Below are positions 1 through 8,259 of a stretch of 64,000 nt of DNA, piece by piece (within the stretch, counting starts at the first letter, position 1; every line of letters starts with the position of its first letter). The notes below the pieces were generated by a model, which did no database searches, had not been told where the DNA came from, and was given only the letters and a program-made list of their open reading frames with translations. The position numbers and the translations under genes are program-made. Source of the stretch: Neobacillus endophyticus (lineage in GTDB: Bacteria; Bacillota; Bacilli; Bacillales; Cytobacillaceae); NCBI RefSeq assembly GCF_013248975.1, contig NZ_JABRWH010000001.1:682001-746000 (forward strand). Direction: 5' to 3'.

Positions 1-1
1 C

Positions 2-70
2 AGCCATGGCATTTTAATATTAACGTATAAAGATAGTCAACACGGTGTTCATTTTTATCCGTTTGACTAA
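2..70 (+). CDS. C-terminal end of an unidentified upstream gene (partial)
   Basis: An open frame enters from the left edge and stops at TAA 68-70, encoding a tail that ends in HGVHFYPFD. The stop lies next to the AGGAGG ribosome site of the following ABC transporter gene, so the two are probably co-transcribed. Twenty-two residues are too few to name a family. A small upstream regulator or an accessory protein of the exporter are both possible. Only the position and spacing support it as a real gene. Confidence 0.4.
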   Translation, partial: SHGILILTYKDSQHGVHFYPFD

Positions 71-84
71 GGAGGGATGAACAA

Positions 85-810
85 ATGTATCCAACCATTA
101 AGGTAGAACAAGTCAGCAAAAGTTTTAACAAAAAGAAGGTTTTAAACGATGTTCATTTAACCATTGAGAAAGGGCAGCTATATGGACTGATCGGGCCTTC
201 TGGCGCTGGAAAAACTACTCTTGTTAAAATGATTGTCGGCATGGAAAGGGCCGATTCCGGCACGATCCATGTGTTAAATGAAAAAATGCCTAATCTAAAC
301 CTGCTTCAGGAGATTGGTTATATGGCCCAGGCCGATTCGCTATATGTGGAGCTAACGGGAGAAGAGAATTTAAAATTCTTTGCCTCACTTTATAAATTAA
401 AAAAAGAGGAGCAGAAAATGCGGATTGCTTATGCTGCCAGCCTTGTCAATTTAACAGGGGATTTAAAGAAACGGGTTTCAGCCTATTCTGGAGGGATGAA
501 GCGGCGCTTGTCGCTGGCTATTGCTCTCATTCAAAACCCGAAGATCCTAATTTTGGATGAACCAACTGTCGGAATTGATCCAGAGTTAAAAATATCGATT
601 TGGCACGAGCTGCTGCGCTTAAAAAATGAAGAAGGAAAAACCATCATTGTGACGACCCATGTCATGGACGAGGCGGAAAGATGTGATGTCGTGGCTATGG
701 TGCGGGACGGACGGATCCTAACAAGCGGCGCACCTAAGGAATTAAAGGAACTCTATCATGTTGATAATTTCGATGAAGTATTTTTACGGGCAGGGGTGAA
801 GCAGTCATGA
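85..810 (+). CDS. ABC-2 type exporter, ATP-binding protein
   Basis: This is a 241-residue cytoplasmic ATPase that should power the permease encoded directly downstream. It has the Walker A motif GPSGAGKTTL near residue 38, the signature YSGGMKRRLSLA near 133, the Walker B motif ILILDEPTVGID near 155 and the switch histidine in TTHVMDEAE. The sequence is of the DrrA/NatA-like class that pairs with ABC-2 membrane proteins. AAGGAGGG sits 11 bases before the ATG. The stop overlaps the permease start by 4 bases (ATGA), which implies translational coupling. The substrate (drug, lipid or peptide) cannot be told from the sequence. Confidence 0.93.
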   Translation: MYPTIKVEQVSKSFNKKKVLNDVHLTIEKGQLYGLIGPSGAGKTTLVKMIVGMERADSGTIHVLNEKMPNLNLLQEIGYMAQADSLYVELTGEENLKFFASLYKLKKEEQKMRIAYAASLVNLTGDLKKRVSAYSGGMKRRLSLAIALIQNPKILILDEPTVGIDPELKISIWHELLRLKNEEGKTIIVTTHVMDEAERCDVVAMVRDGRILTSGAPKELKELYHVDNFDEVFLRAGVKQS

Positions 811-1919
811 GAATCAGCGCACTGGTAAAACGAATTTGTCTGCAAATGCTTCGCGATAAACGAACACTCGCCTTGATGTTTGTCGCGCCATTATTGGTTT
901 TAACTCTCATGTATTTTATATTTAACGGCAATACCGTTAATCCGAAAATTGGGGTTGTCGGGGTCGATCAAGGCCTTATTAAAATCATCGAGAAAGCAAA
1001 AATTGATGTAAAGAACTATGATAAGGCAACAAAACAAACTGTCGTGGATGACAAACTTGATGGCTTGCTGCAAGATGAAAATGGTAAATTAACGTTAATA
1101 CTGCAAAATGCTGATCCATCAACAGCTAAACCGCTGCAAATGAAAATAAATCAGGCAGTGGCTGTTTATTCACAAACTAAGCTCATGCAACAGCTTCCGA
1201 TGATGACGGGAATGCCGAACTCTAAAACCCTGGGAATGACACAGCAAAATCCAGCAGTTACAGATAAATTCACAGAGAAAACCATGACAACGAAATATGT
1301 GTACGGCAATAAGGATACCGCGTTTTTTGATGTGTTAAGCCCTATTTTAGTCGGTTTCTTTGTTTTCTTCTTTGTGTTTATTATTTCCGGAATCGGCTTG
1401 CTTCGTGAACGGACGACCGGCACGCTGGAACGGTTGATGTCCACCCCGATTCGTCGGACCGAAATTGTTACCGCCTATTTAATCGGCTTTGGCATATTTG
1501 CCGTGGTTCAAACCATTATCGTTGTTCTCTATGCGATCAATGTATTGGATATCGTGCTTGTTGGTTCCATGATCAACGTGATTTTTATTAATTTACTGCT
1601 GGCATTAGTGGCGCTTTCTCTTGGCATTTTATTATCGACATTTGCTTCATCCGAATTTCAAATGATGCAATTTATCCCGATCGCGGTTGTTCCCCAAGTG
1701 TTTTTTGCTGGAATTTTCCCGCTTTCTGGGATGGCGAATTGGCTTCAAATTATTGCGGAAATTTTTCCCATGTACTATGCAGGCGATGCCCTCAAAAAAG
1801 TAATGTATGAAGGATTCGGGTTAACGGATATCGGCGGGGATCTACTCGCATTAGTTATTTTCGCTCTCCTCTTTATTGTACTGAACATTGTGGCATTGAA
1901 AAGATACCGAACATTATAA
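807..1919 (+). CDS. ABC-2 type exporter, permease protein
   Basis: This 370-residue membrane partner of the preceding ATPase has one N-terminal membrane segment (about residues 22-42). A large extracytoplasmic domain follows to about residue 170, then five or six segments beginning with FFDVLSPILVGFFVFFFVF. The motif LLRERTTGTLERLMSTPIRR between the first two segments of the C-terminal half is the classic ABC-2 coupling region. This layout matches YhgE/DrrB-like full-length ABC-2 permeases. It ends just before a strong terminator, so the pair closes its operon. The exported compound is unknown. Confidence 0.92.
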   Translation: MRISALVKRICLQMLRDKRTLALMFVAPLLVLTLMYFIFNGNTVNPKIGVVGVDQGLIKIIEKAKIDVKNYDKATKQTVVDDKLDGLLQDENGKLTLILQNADPSTAKPLQMKINQAVAVYSQTKLMQQLPMMTGMPNSKTLGMTQQNPAVTDKFTEKTMTTKYVYGNKDTAFFDVLSPILVGFFVFFFVFIISGIGLLRERTTGTLERLMSTPIRRTEIVTAYLIGFGIFAVVQTIIVVLYAINVLDIVLVGSMINVIFINLLLALVALSLGILLSTFASSEFQMMQFIPIAVVPQVFFAGIFPLSGMANWLQIIAEIFPMYYAGDALKKVMYEGFGLTDIGGDLLALVIFALLFIVLNIVALKRYRTL

Positions 1920-1926
1920 TCTCGTT

Positions 1927-1965
1927 AAAACGGCTAAAGAAGCCCCTTCTTCTTTGGCCGTTTTT
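1927..1965 (+). terminator. Intrinsic terminator after the ABC exporter operon
   Basis: AAAACGGC at 1927 pairs with GCCGTTTT around 1957-1964. An inner AAAGAAG/CTTCTTT stem lengthens the hairpin and a T-run follows. It ends the upstream two-gene operon. Confidence 0.85.
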
Positions 1966-2073
1966 AATGCCTTATTAATGTTTTTTTAATATTTTTAAAA
2001 ATATAAAAATGAGTACAAAGTCCCTAATTCTGTGACGAATTTTGTCGATAATGATAATGTATTTCATTTTAAT

Positions 2074-2080
2074 AAGGAGG
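2074..2080 (+). promoter_or_regulatory. Ribosome binding site that fixes the start at 2090
   Basis: AAGGAGG is followed 9 bases later by ATG 2090 and then a typical signal peptide. An in-frame ATG at 2042 would add 16 residues (SIMIMYFILIRRNVLM) and lacks a ribosome site, so 2090 is the better start. Confidence 0.8.
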
Positions 2081-2089
2081 AATGTTTTG

Positions 2090-2941
2090 ATGAAAAAAGG
2101 TATGTTAACAGCAACAGGTCTTGCTGTAGCACTTGGATTGATTGCATCACCTGCTGCAGCAGCCTCAGCCCCAAAAGCAAAATGGGGAAATGTATCAGTT
2201 TCAACTTCAAAAGCAACGCCAGAAAAGACTTCAGCTCCAGTATTAAAAGGCAAATCGGCTGAAAGCACAGCTTCAGTTCAACCAAAAGCTCCAGTTTCCC
2301 ACGGAAAAGATGGAGAGTCCAAAGCAAAACCAGTTAAGATACCTGCAGCAAAAGTGAAAGAGGCAAAAAAGTTTCTTGAACCAATCAATAAAAATATTTC
2401 AAAGGTAACAGCCCAAGTTCAACAATTAACAAATAAAGTAACTGCCTTCAACAACACAGATGTTACAACAGAACTAGACTTTTACCAAAGCGTATTAAAT
2501 AGACTGAAAGCTGATTCGAATCAACTTAACAGCTTAACTAAGCAAGTGGACAAAGTTGCTCAAAAATATGGCTCAACAGCTGATGTAACAAATACTTACA
2601 CTCTTATTTCAACTGCTAAGACAAGCATTACAAATGAAATGAAAACAGTGACTGATTCAATTAATAAATTACAATCTAGCACACCAACAACAACGACTAC
2701 TACAACTGGTACATCCGGCACTACAAGCGGAACATCGACTACTACTGGCACTACTGATACATCTGGTACTACTTCCGGCACGTCGACTACTACTACCGGC
2801 ACTACTGATACTTCTGGTACTGCTTCCGGCACGTCGACTACTACTTCCGGCACTACTGATTCTTCTGGTACTGCTTCCGGCACGTCGACTACTAATGGTA
2901 CAACTGGCACTACAAGTGGTTCAACGACTACAACAAATTAA
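2090..2941 (+). CDS. Secreted protein with coiled-coil middle and Thr/Ser/Gly repeat tail
   Basis: The 283-residue product starts with an Sec signal peptide (MKKGMLTATGLAVALGLIASPAAAA, cleavage near AAA-SA). A Lys/Pro/Ala-rich segment follows, then a helical, probably coiled-coil region (about residues 85-195, DFYQSVLNRLKADSNQLNSL type). The tail of about 80 residues is almost only Thr, Gly and Ser with 16-17-residue repeats such as GTSTTTTGTTDTSGTAS. There is no sortase motif, membrane anchor or known catalytic domain, so it is probably released or wall-associated. The repeats are also conserved at DNA level and may vary in number. It is a single gene flanked by terminators, and I do not recognise a named family. 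Confidence 0.8.
   Translation: MKKGMLTATGLAVALGLIASPAAAASAPKAKWGNVSVSTSKATPEKTSAPVLKGKSAESTASVQPKAPVSHGKDGESKAKPVKIPAAKVKEAKKFLEPINKNISKVTAQVQQLTNKVTAFNNTDVTTELDFYQSVLNRLKADSNQLNSLTKQVDKVAQKYGSTADVTNTYTLISTAKTSITNEMKTVTDSINKLQSSTPTTTTTTTGTSGTTSGTSTTTGTTDTSGTTSGTSTTTTGTTDTSGTASGTSTTTSGTTDSSGTASGTSTTNGTTGTTSGSTTTTN
2730..2896 (+). repeat. Tandem coding repeat, unit 48-51 bp
   Basis: About three and a half direct repeats lie within the 3' end of the preceding gene. Each contains (C/G)GCAC(A/G)TCGACTACTACT and ACTGATACTTCTGGTACT-like segments. They encode the GTSTTT-GTTDTSG tail and are candidates for slippage-driven length change. Confidence 0.8.
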
Positions 2942-2980
2942 TACGTTAGGTTCTACCGATCAAAGATTTTTCTCGTTATT

Positions 2981-3013
2981 GTCCCATAGAGCTTTCTATG
3001 GGACCTTTTATTT
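2981..3013 (+). terminator. Intrinsic terminator after the repeat-tail protein
   Basis: GTCCCATA (2981-2988) pairs with TATGGGAC (2997-3004), followed by CTTTTATTTT. Confidence 0.85.
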
Positions 3014-3066
3014 TAGAAAGAATATGTTAGTCTAATTCTCTATTCCTTAAGATAAAAAATAAGCTG

Positions 3067-4140
3067 CTATAGAGATGCGGTCCTTAATGGTTCATTCTTC
3101 ATTTCCTGCAGAACGGGGCCGTTTTTTTCGCTGAAAACGACAAGCTTGTTGAATTCGGTATAGACAATATCTCCTCTTTTCAGCGGCCCTAGTTCCCTGT
3201 ATTTCTCTGATGTCATTTCAGCCTCGAAAGAATCCTCAGTATCCAAACGTTTTAATTCGATTCGAATGGTGGATCCTATGGGATGAACATGTAAAACTTC
3301 AGAAGGGACACCCTTCCCTTTCAAAGTTGGACTCAGCTCAATTTCATGCGGCCGGATATAACCGACCGTTTCCTCTAAAGATCCGGACAGTTCCGAAAGA
3401 GCCTCTCCACGAAATTCATTAACCCTGCCTAAGAAACTATAAACAAAAGCATTAGCAGGATATTGATAGACCTCCTCTGGCGAACCAATCTGTTCTACTT
3501 TTCCCTTATTCATCACTACAACGGTATCTGCCATTTCCAACGCTTCTTCTTGATCATGTGTAACAAAGATCGTTGTAATGTTCAGTTTTTGATGGATTTC
3601 CCGCAGCCAGTGTCTGAGTTCCTGACGTACCTTGGCATCAAGCGCCCCAAACGGCTCATCAAGAAGCAGTACCTCTGGTTCCACTGCCAGAGCCCTTGCT
3701 AACGCAATCCGTTGGCGCTGCCCTCCAGACAGCTGGGCTGGATAGCGGTCGGCTACATGTTCGAGCTGGACAAGCTTTAATAAATCCATTACTTTTTCCT
3801 TTATTTCTTTTTTCGAAGGCCGCAGCTTCCTTGGCCTGACTTTTAAACCGAAAGCGATATTTTCAAAAATGTTCATATGTTTAAACAGGGCATAATGCTG
3901 AAAAACAAAGCCCACTTTGCGTTCCTTGACCGTTTTGGCTGAAAAATCACTGCCATTTAATAGAATCTTTCCTGAATCGATACTCTCCAGCCCAGCGATT
4001 AATCTTAAAAGAGTCGTTTTTCCAGACCCGGAAGGCCCCAAAAGGGCAGTAAAATCCCCTGTTGGTATTTCCAGTGTGACGTTGTCCACTGCCGGATAAC
4101 GGCCAAATTCTTTTGTTACCTCACTGATAAAAATTCCCAT
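3067..4140 (-). CDS. cysA: Sulfate/thiosulfate ABC importer, ATP-binding protein
   Basis: This 357-residue ATPase energises sulfate or thiosulfate uptake with the two permeases encoded upstream. It has Walker [11 protein letters not shown], signature [15 protein letters not shown] and Walker [15 protein letters not shown]-terminal regulatory (TOBE-like) part from about residue 240 contains [11 protein letters not shown] chose the ATG at 4140 (MGIFISEV), preceded by GGGGGAA. A frame extending to 4194 would overlap the cysW end and adds an unlike leader. It is the last gene of sbp-cysT-cysW-cysA, and no clear terminator was seen after it. Confidence 0.93.
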   Translation of the reverse strand: MGIFISEVTKEFGRYPAVDNVTLEIPTGDFTALLGPSGSGKTTLLRLIAGLESIDSGKILLNGSDFSAKTVKERKVGFVFQHYALFKHMNIFENIAFGLKVRPRKLRPSKKEIKEKVMDLLKLVQLEHVADRYPAQLSGGQRQRIALARALAVEPEVLLLDEPFGALDAKVRQELRHWLREIHQKLNITTIFVTHDQEEALEMADTVVVMNKGKVEQIGSPEEVYQYPANAFVYSFLGRVNEFRGEALSELSGSLEETVGYIRPHEIELSPTLKGKGVPSEVLHVHPIGSTIRIELKRLDTEDSFEAEMTSEKYRELGPLKRGDIVYTEFNKLVVFSEKNGPVLQEMKNEPLRTASL

Positions 4141-4159
4141 TCTCGTTCCCCCATTAAAG

Positions 4160-5005
4160 TTAGGCATGATCCTTTTTCGTTCTCCACTCGACAATACTTT
4201 TTAAAACTAATGTAATCAGGGCAAGCATAGCCAGTATCGATGCCATCGCAAATGCAGCGGAAAAGTTGTATTCGTTATACAAAATTTCCACATGAAGCGG
4301 AATCGTGTTGGTCATACCGCGAATGTGGCCAGATACAACGGAAACCGCTCCGAATTCCCCCATCGCCCGAGCATTACAAAGAATCACACCATACAACAGG
4401 CCCCATTTGATATTAGGCAATGTGACACGGAAAAACATTTGCCAGCCGTTAGCTCCCAGCGAGATCGCAGCCTGCTCCTCCTCTGTTCCTTGCTCGTGCA
4501 TTACCGGAATCAGTTCACGTACAACAAATGGAAAAGTAACGAAAACCGTTGCTAGTACGATTCCAGGAACAGCGAAAACAATTTTGATTTCATGCGCTTC
4601 AAGAAACGGGCCAAACAATCCTTGGGAACCGAATAACAGGACAAATACGAGTCCGGCAATCACAGGCGAAACGGCAAACGGAATATCAATAAGGGTAATA
4701 AGCAGATTTTTTCCCTTGAAATCAAATTTTGTTATAGCCCAAGCTGCCACCACACCGAAAAGCGTGTTAACCGGAACAGCAATAGCTGCTGTTAATAAGG
4801 TTAGTTGAATGGCAGATTGTGCTTCGGGATCCACTATAGCGGCAAAATAAAGCTCGATTCCTTTTTTCACCGCTTCTGAAAACACCACCAGTAATGGTAA
4901 AACAATAAATAATCCCAGGAAAGCAAAGGCTATTCCAATCAACAGCCACTTTTTCACTTTGGCCGGCACGGCAGGGTTTAGTGGAACAGCTATTTCTCTA
5001 TTCAT
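4160..5005 (-). CDS. cysW: Sulfate ABC importer, permease CysW
   Basis: This 281-residue integral membrane protein has about six membrane segments. It carries the EAA loop typical of binding-protein-dependent permeases ([22 protein letters not shown]). The segment [19 protein letters not shown] is the standard CysW signature. It pairs with CysT to form the channel. A purine-rich ribosome site (GAGGGGG) lies before the ATG. It sits 14 bases downstream of cysT and is followed by cysA, in the usual gene order. Confidence 0.93.
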   Translation of the reverse strand: MNREIAVPLNPAVPAKVKKWLLIGIAFAFLGLFIVLPLLVVFSEAVKKGIELYFAAIVDPEAQSAIQLTLLTAAIAVPVNTLFGVVAAWAITKFDFKGKNLLITLIDIPFAVSPVIAGLVFVLLFGSQGLFGPFLEAHEIKIVFAVPGIVLATVFVTFPFVVRELIPVMHEQGTEEEQAAISLGANGWQMFFRVTLPNIKWGLLYGVILCNARAMGEFGAVSVVSGHIRGMTNTIPLHVEILYNEYNFSAAFAMASILAMLALITLVLKSIVEWRTKKDHA

Positions 5006-5019
5006 CTAGTTTTCCCCCT

Positions 5020-5856
5020 CTATACATGCTGCTGTTTATTAGAAGTTTTCCATTGCCAAAAATTAATCAAGAATAACAGAATGAAAGAAAATAGCAGCAT
5101 AACCGCGGCAATGGCGGCCGCTCCCCCATAGTTAAATTGCTCCAGCTTTGTAATGATGAGTAACGGGGTGATTTCCGTTTTCATCGGCATGTTTCCCGAG
5201 ATAAAGACGACTGAACCATACTCTCCCAATGCCCTAGCAAAGGCAAGAGCAAAACCGGTAATGATGGCGGGGAAAATGGCCGGGAATATAATTTTGAGAA
5301 AAATTTGTACCGAATTCGCTCCCAATGTTGCGGCTGCTTCTTCATACTGGGTGTCCAAATCCTGCAATACAGGCTGGACAGACCTGACGACAAAGGGCAA
5401 TCCGATAAATGTTAAAGCAATCATGATCCCAAGTGGTGTATAGGCAACTTTGATTCCCATGGCATCAAAGTATTTTCCAATCCAGCCATTTGGTGCGTAA
5501 AGGGTTGTTAAGGCAATCCCAGCGATCGCCGTCGGCAGGGCAAATGGCAAATCCACAAGGGCATCAGCCAAGCGCTTCCCCCAAAAGTCATACCGTACGA
5601 GAACCCAGGCGATCAGGGTTCCAAATACGACATTAACCAAAGCTGCAACCAAGGAAGTCGATAGTGTCAACTTATAGGATGCTACGACTCTTGCATCTGT
5701 TACAGTCCTCCAAAAATCAGAAAAACTGAGAGTCGTAGCTTTTAAAAATAAAACGGCTAATGGAAGCAAAATGATCAGGCTTAGATAGACAACTGTATAT
5801 CCCATGGAAAGGCCGTAGCCCGGAAGAACACGGTGACGTTTCGATTTTTTGGACAC
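5020..5856 (-). CDS. cysT: Sulfate ABC importer, permease CysT
   Basis: The product is a six-segment membrane permease with the EAA loop YEEAAATLGANSVQIFLKI and the family motif ARALGEYGSVVFISGN. I prefer GTG 5856 (product begins MSKKSKRHRVL, 278 residues) because AAGGAG lies 9 bases upstream of it. The ATG at 5877 overlaps the sbp stop as ATGA but has no ribosome site of its own. If that ATG is used, the protein gains seven residues. It works with CysW, CysA and the binding protein. Confidence 0.92.
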   Translation of the reverse strand: MSKKSKRHRVLPGYGLSMGYTVVYLSLIILLPLAVLFLKATTLSFSDFWRTVTDARVVASYKLTLSTSLVAALVNVVFGTLIAWVLVRYDFWGKRLADALVDLPFALPTAIAGIALTTLYAPNGWIGKYFDAMGIKVAYTPLGIMIALTFIGLPFVVRSVQPVLQDLDTQYEEAAATLGANSVQIFLKIIFPAIFPAIITGFALAFARALGEYGSVVFISGNMPMKTEITPLLIITKLEQFNYGGAAAIAAVMLLFSFILLFLINFWQWKTSNKQQHV

Positions 5857-5873
5857 ATGCAAGCTCTCCTTTA

Positions 5874-6920
5874 TCATTGCGGTTTGTATATCTGATCAAA
5901 GACTCCGCCATCTGCGAAAAACGTTTTTTGGGCTTTTGTCCAGCCGCCAAACTGGTCATCAATGGTAAATAATTGGATATTAGGGAACTGGCTGAGGTAC
6001 TTTTCGGCTACTTGTTTATCACGCGGCCGGTAGTAATTCTTTGCAGCAATTTCCTGGCCTTCTGGAGAATACAGATAATCCAGATAAGCTTTCGCCACTT
6101 TCTCTGTCCCATGCTTTTTCGCCACTTGATCGACCACTGCTACCGGAGGCTCTGCCAGAATACTAATCGACGGGTTCACGATTTCAAATTTATCCTTACC
6201 AAGTTGATTGAGCGCCAGATAGGCTTCATTTTCCCAGGCAATTAACACATCCCCGATTCCTTTTTCCGTAAATGTGGTTGTTGACCCGCGTGCCCCGGAA
6301 TCCAGTACCGGAACATTCTTATAAAGCTTTGTCACAAATTCCTTTGCTTTTTGCTCGTCGCCGTTGTATTTCTTTAATGCATAACCCCATGCCGCTAGGA
6401 AGTTCCATCTGGCACCACCGGAAGTTTTCGGATTTGGTGTAATCACGGAAACACCTTTTTTCACTAAATCATCCCAATCCTTGATGCCCTTCGGATTGCC
6501 TTTACGAACAAGGAAAACAATTGTCGAAGTGTACGGTGAACTATTGTTGTCAAGCCGTTTCTGCCAATCCGCTGAAATTTTCCCTGTCTTGGCTATGGCA
6601 TCAATATCGTAAGCAAGTGCTAATGTAACAACATCTGCCTCAAGTCCATCTATAACAGCGCGGGATTGGGCGCCTGAACCGCCATGCGACTGCTTAATGG
6701 TCACTTTTTGTCCGGTTTGTTTTTCCCAATGGGCTGCAAAGCTTTTATTAAACTGCTGGTAAAATTCCCTTGTCGGATCATAGGAAACATTCAATAATTC
6801 CACCTCGGATTTTACTGACTTATTTGATTCAGTCTTGTTACTGACCGTTTGGTTCGAGCACCCGGCAACCCAAAGTAAAAGAGTAATAGAAACGATTGTC
6901 ATCCATAGTTTTTTCTTCAT
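5874..6920 (-). CDS. sbp: Sulfate-binding lipoprotein of the ABC importer
   Basis: This 348-residue substrate-binding protein begins with a lipoprotein signal ending in the lipobox VAGC (Cys near residue 21), so it should be tethered to the outer face of the membrane. It contains the sulfate-binding family signatures [20 protein letters not shown] and [13 protein letters not shown]. The latter lines the oxyanion pocket in this family. AGGGGAG precedes the ATG. It is the first importer gene and is separated from yezD by a structured leader of about 240 bp that probably controls it. Confidence 0.94.
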   Translation of the reverse strand: MKKKLWMTIVSITLLLWVAGCSNQTVSNKTESNKSVKSEVELLNVSYDPTREFYQQFNKSFAAHWEKQTGQKVTIKQSHGGSGAQSRAVIDGLEADVVTLALAYDIDAIAKTGKISADWQKRLDNNSSPYTSTIVFLVRKGNPKGIKDWDDLVKKGVSVITPNPKTSGGARWNFLAAWGYALKKYNGDEQKAKEFVTKLYKNVPVLDSGARGSTTTFTEKGIGDVLIAWENEAYLALNQLGKDKFEIVNPSISILAEPPVAVVDQVAKKHGTEKVAKAYLDYLYSPEGQEIAAKNYYRPRDKQVAEKYLSQFPNIQLFTIDDQFGGWTKAQKTFFADGGVFDQIYKPQ

Positions 6921-6959
6921 TTTTTACGCTCCCCTTTTATAATCTTAAGTATGGTATTG

Positions 6960-7160
6960 CTGCAAATCAGGGCTTTTTTCCAATAAAGAAAACTCGCCGA
7001 CTGGCGAGCCTGTTAGGGCGAAGACAGAGGCGTAGTTGCACTTATGCCTGATAGGGAAGGTATACTTTCCTAACGGCCAAAAAAAGCCCAATAGTTATAA
7101 ACGCACATCCAAGTGTACGATTAACTACAGGGCCTTCGGTCGTCCGATCGGCATATTGAA
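6960..7160 (-). promoter_or_regulatory. Structured leader upstream of sbp with internal terminator (riboswitch-like)
   Basis: On the minus strand GGGCTTTTTT (7089-7080) is perfectly complementary to AAAAAAGCCC (6979-6970), a 10-bp closing stem around about 100 nt. Inside it, GTTAGG pairs with CCTAAC (7072-7067 with 7020-7015) and AGGC pairs with GCCT. A GC-rich hairpin CTCGCC-AGTC-GGCGAG (7009-6994) is followed by TTTTCTTT, an intrinsic terminator. A closing stem, inner helices and a terminator just before a sulfate-uptake gene fit a cis-acting attenuator. I could not match it to a known riboswitch class. Confidence 0.5.
6991..7009 (-). terminator. Intrinsic terminator inside the sbp leader
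   Basis: CTCGCC (7009-7004) and GGCGAG (6999-6994) form a 6-bp GC hairpin followed by TTTTCTTT on the minus strand, about 70 bases before the sbp start. It could separate yezD transcription from sbp or act as a regulated attenuator. Confidence 0.65.
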
Positions 7161-7161
7161 T

Positions 7162-7359
7162 TTAGCATGTTTTTTTGTGATGATTAGGCACTTCAGAACC
7201 TGATTTCCGTTGAGGAGGAAATCGGTACTTTTCCAATCGATCAATTTGAGTAATTTGGGAATCATGAACGGTTATTTGAACCGTTCCAAATTCCAACCCT
7301 TCTAACAAACTAGCAATCTTCTCCAGAACCTGCTGATCCAGACGGCCTTTTAATTGCAA
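7162..7359 (-). CDS. yezD: YezD family (DUF2292) small protein
   Basis: This small protein of about 65 residues contains the DUF2292 core LEGLEFGTVQITVHDSQI. In Bacillaceae the family is usually found beside sulfur-assimilation genes; its biochemical role is unknown. The best start is TTG 7359, 9 bases after GAAGGGG. The ATG at 7368 is only one base from that site. This start lies inside the last 50 bases of the Rrf2 regulator gene, so the region is read in two frames and the genes are probably coupled. The C-terminal tail (PNHHKKTC) falls outside the usual domain. Confidence 0.75.
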   Translation of the reverse strand: MQLKGRLDQQVLEKIASLLEGLEFGTVQITVHDSQITQIDRLEKYRFPPQRKSGSEVPNHHKKTC

Positions 7360-7792
7360 TAAAATCATCCCCTTCAAATTTATTAATTCGGTTTTGCAGT
7401 AAGTCTTCAAGACTGGTTCTCTCGAGAACAAATGCTATCGTATCTCTTACCAGGGACCATAATGGTTTTAATTGACACCCAACCTCTAAAACACAAGGTT
7501 CATATTTTGTAATCGAGGCGCAGCCCATTGGTGACAAAGGGCCCTCCAAATCACGGATCACTTCGCCAATACTGATGTCTGAAGGCTTCTTATATAGAAG
7601 ATATCCTCCTTTTGCCCCTCTTTTGCTTGTGACATAGCCGAGCTTTTTTAATTGAAGCAGGATTTGCTCCAAGTAATTTATGCTGACGTGCGTCTTCTCA
7701 GCAATTTCCTGAATTCCTATTACGGTTCCTTCATGGTTTCCAAGTAAGAGTAATGCCCTTAATGCATATTCGCCTTTACTCGATACCTTCAT
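7310..7792 (-). CDS. Rrf2 family transcriptional regulator with three-cysteine motif
   Basis: This is a 160-residue DNA-binding protein. It has the Rrf2 winged helix: MKVSSKGEYALRALLLL at the start, the recognition region HVSINYLEQILLQLKKLGYV, and the wing GAKGGYLL. The segment MGCASITKYEPCVLEVGC gives C-x8-C-x5-C, close to the IscR/NsrR cluster-binding pattern. An Fe-S or redox-sensing form is therefore possible; CymR of B. subtilis lacks these cysteines. Start ATG 7792 follows GAGGGGGG. Its place at the head of yezD-sbp-cysTWA suggests it controls sulfur uptake (inference). Confidence 0.88.
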   Translation of the reverse strand: MKVSSKGEYALRALLLLGNHEGTVIGIQEIAEKTHVSINYLEQILLQLKKLGYVTSKRGAKGGYLLYKKPSDISIGEVIRDLEGPLSPMGCASITKYEPCVLEVGCQLKPLWSLVRDTIAFVLERTSLEDLLQNRINKFEGDDFIAIKRPSGSAGSGEDC

Positions 7793-7810
7793 GGTCAATC
7801 CCCCCTCTTT

Positions 7811-7835
7811 AATGTTGAGTAGTTCAGTCAACATT
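7811..7835. promoter_or_regulatory. Perfect inverted repeat, candidate Rrf2 operator
   Basis: AATGTTGA (7811-7818) and TCAACATT (7828-7835) are exact inverted 8-mers with a 9-base spacer. They end 19 bases upstream of the regulator's start codon. The position suits an autoregulatory operator. Confidence 0.4.
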
Positions 7836-8259
7836 CGCTCCCAAGAGATCGTCCTGATCTGCTTTTGAACATGCCTTTTAAACTAGGACCTTTACACGTA
7901 ATACTTATATGCAATGGGAGTAGAAAAGGGCACATATCCAGTTGATTTCGTTTATTAGATCAGGTATAGGCTTAATTTAATTCCGATTATTTTGATATGA
8001 TTACTTTTAAAAAATCATAATATGGATTTTTCAGAAAAGCAACTACTTTTCGAAAAAAACTCTCCTTTTTTTGGTTGATGTTTGTATAACAGTAAATAGG
8101 AGTGCCGTTCCGCTTCTAGTCGCAAGCCATATTCATATAAGGTGAGCATTTTCTAAAGCAGACCATTTTAGTCAAAAAAATATCACTGGTTATTTTCAAA
8201 TAATCTGCTAAAATATGATTGTTTTAAGAAATAATTCCATTTTAGGGAGATGACATTTT
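7836..8259. other. Divergent intergenic region between the Rrf2 gene and the slipin gene
   Basis: These 420 bases have no coding frame that I can support. They should hold promoters for both divergent genes. Apart from GGGAGATG before the slipin start I saw no clear motif. Confidence 0.6.

Noticed and set aside
2596..2910. Minus-strand Val/Pro/Asp-rich frame opposite the repeat-tail gene.
   Set aside because: It is the mirror image of the Thr/Ser/Gly repeats, with no ribosome site or promoter.
7015..7080. Plus-strand GGCGAAGACAGAGGCG resembles the 5' part of a lysine riboswitch (GGUGAAGAUAGAGGUGCG).
   Set aside because: The rest of the lysine riboswitch core is absent, and no plus-strand gene follows for over 1 kb. 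The flanking genes read the other way and concern sulfur, not lysine.
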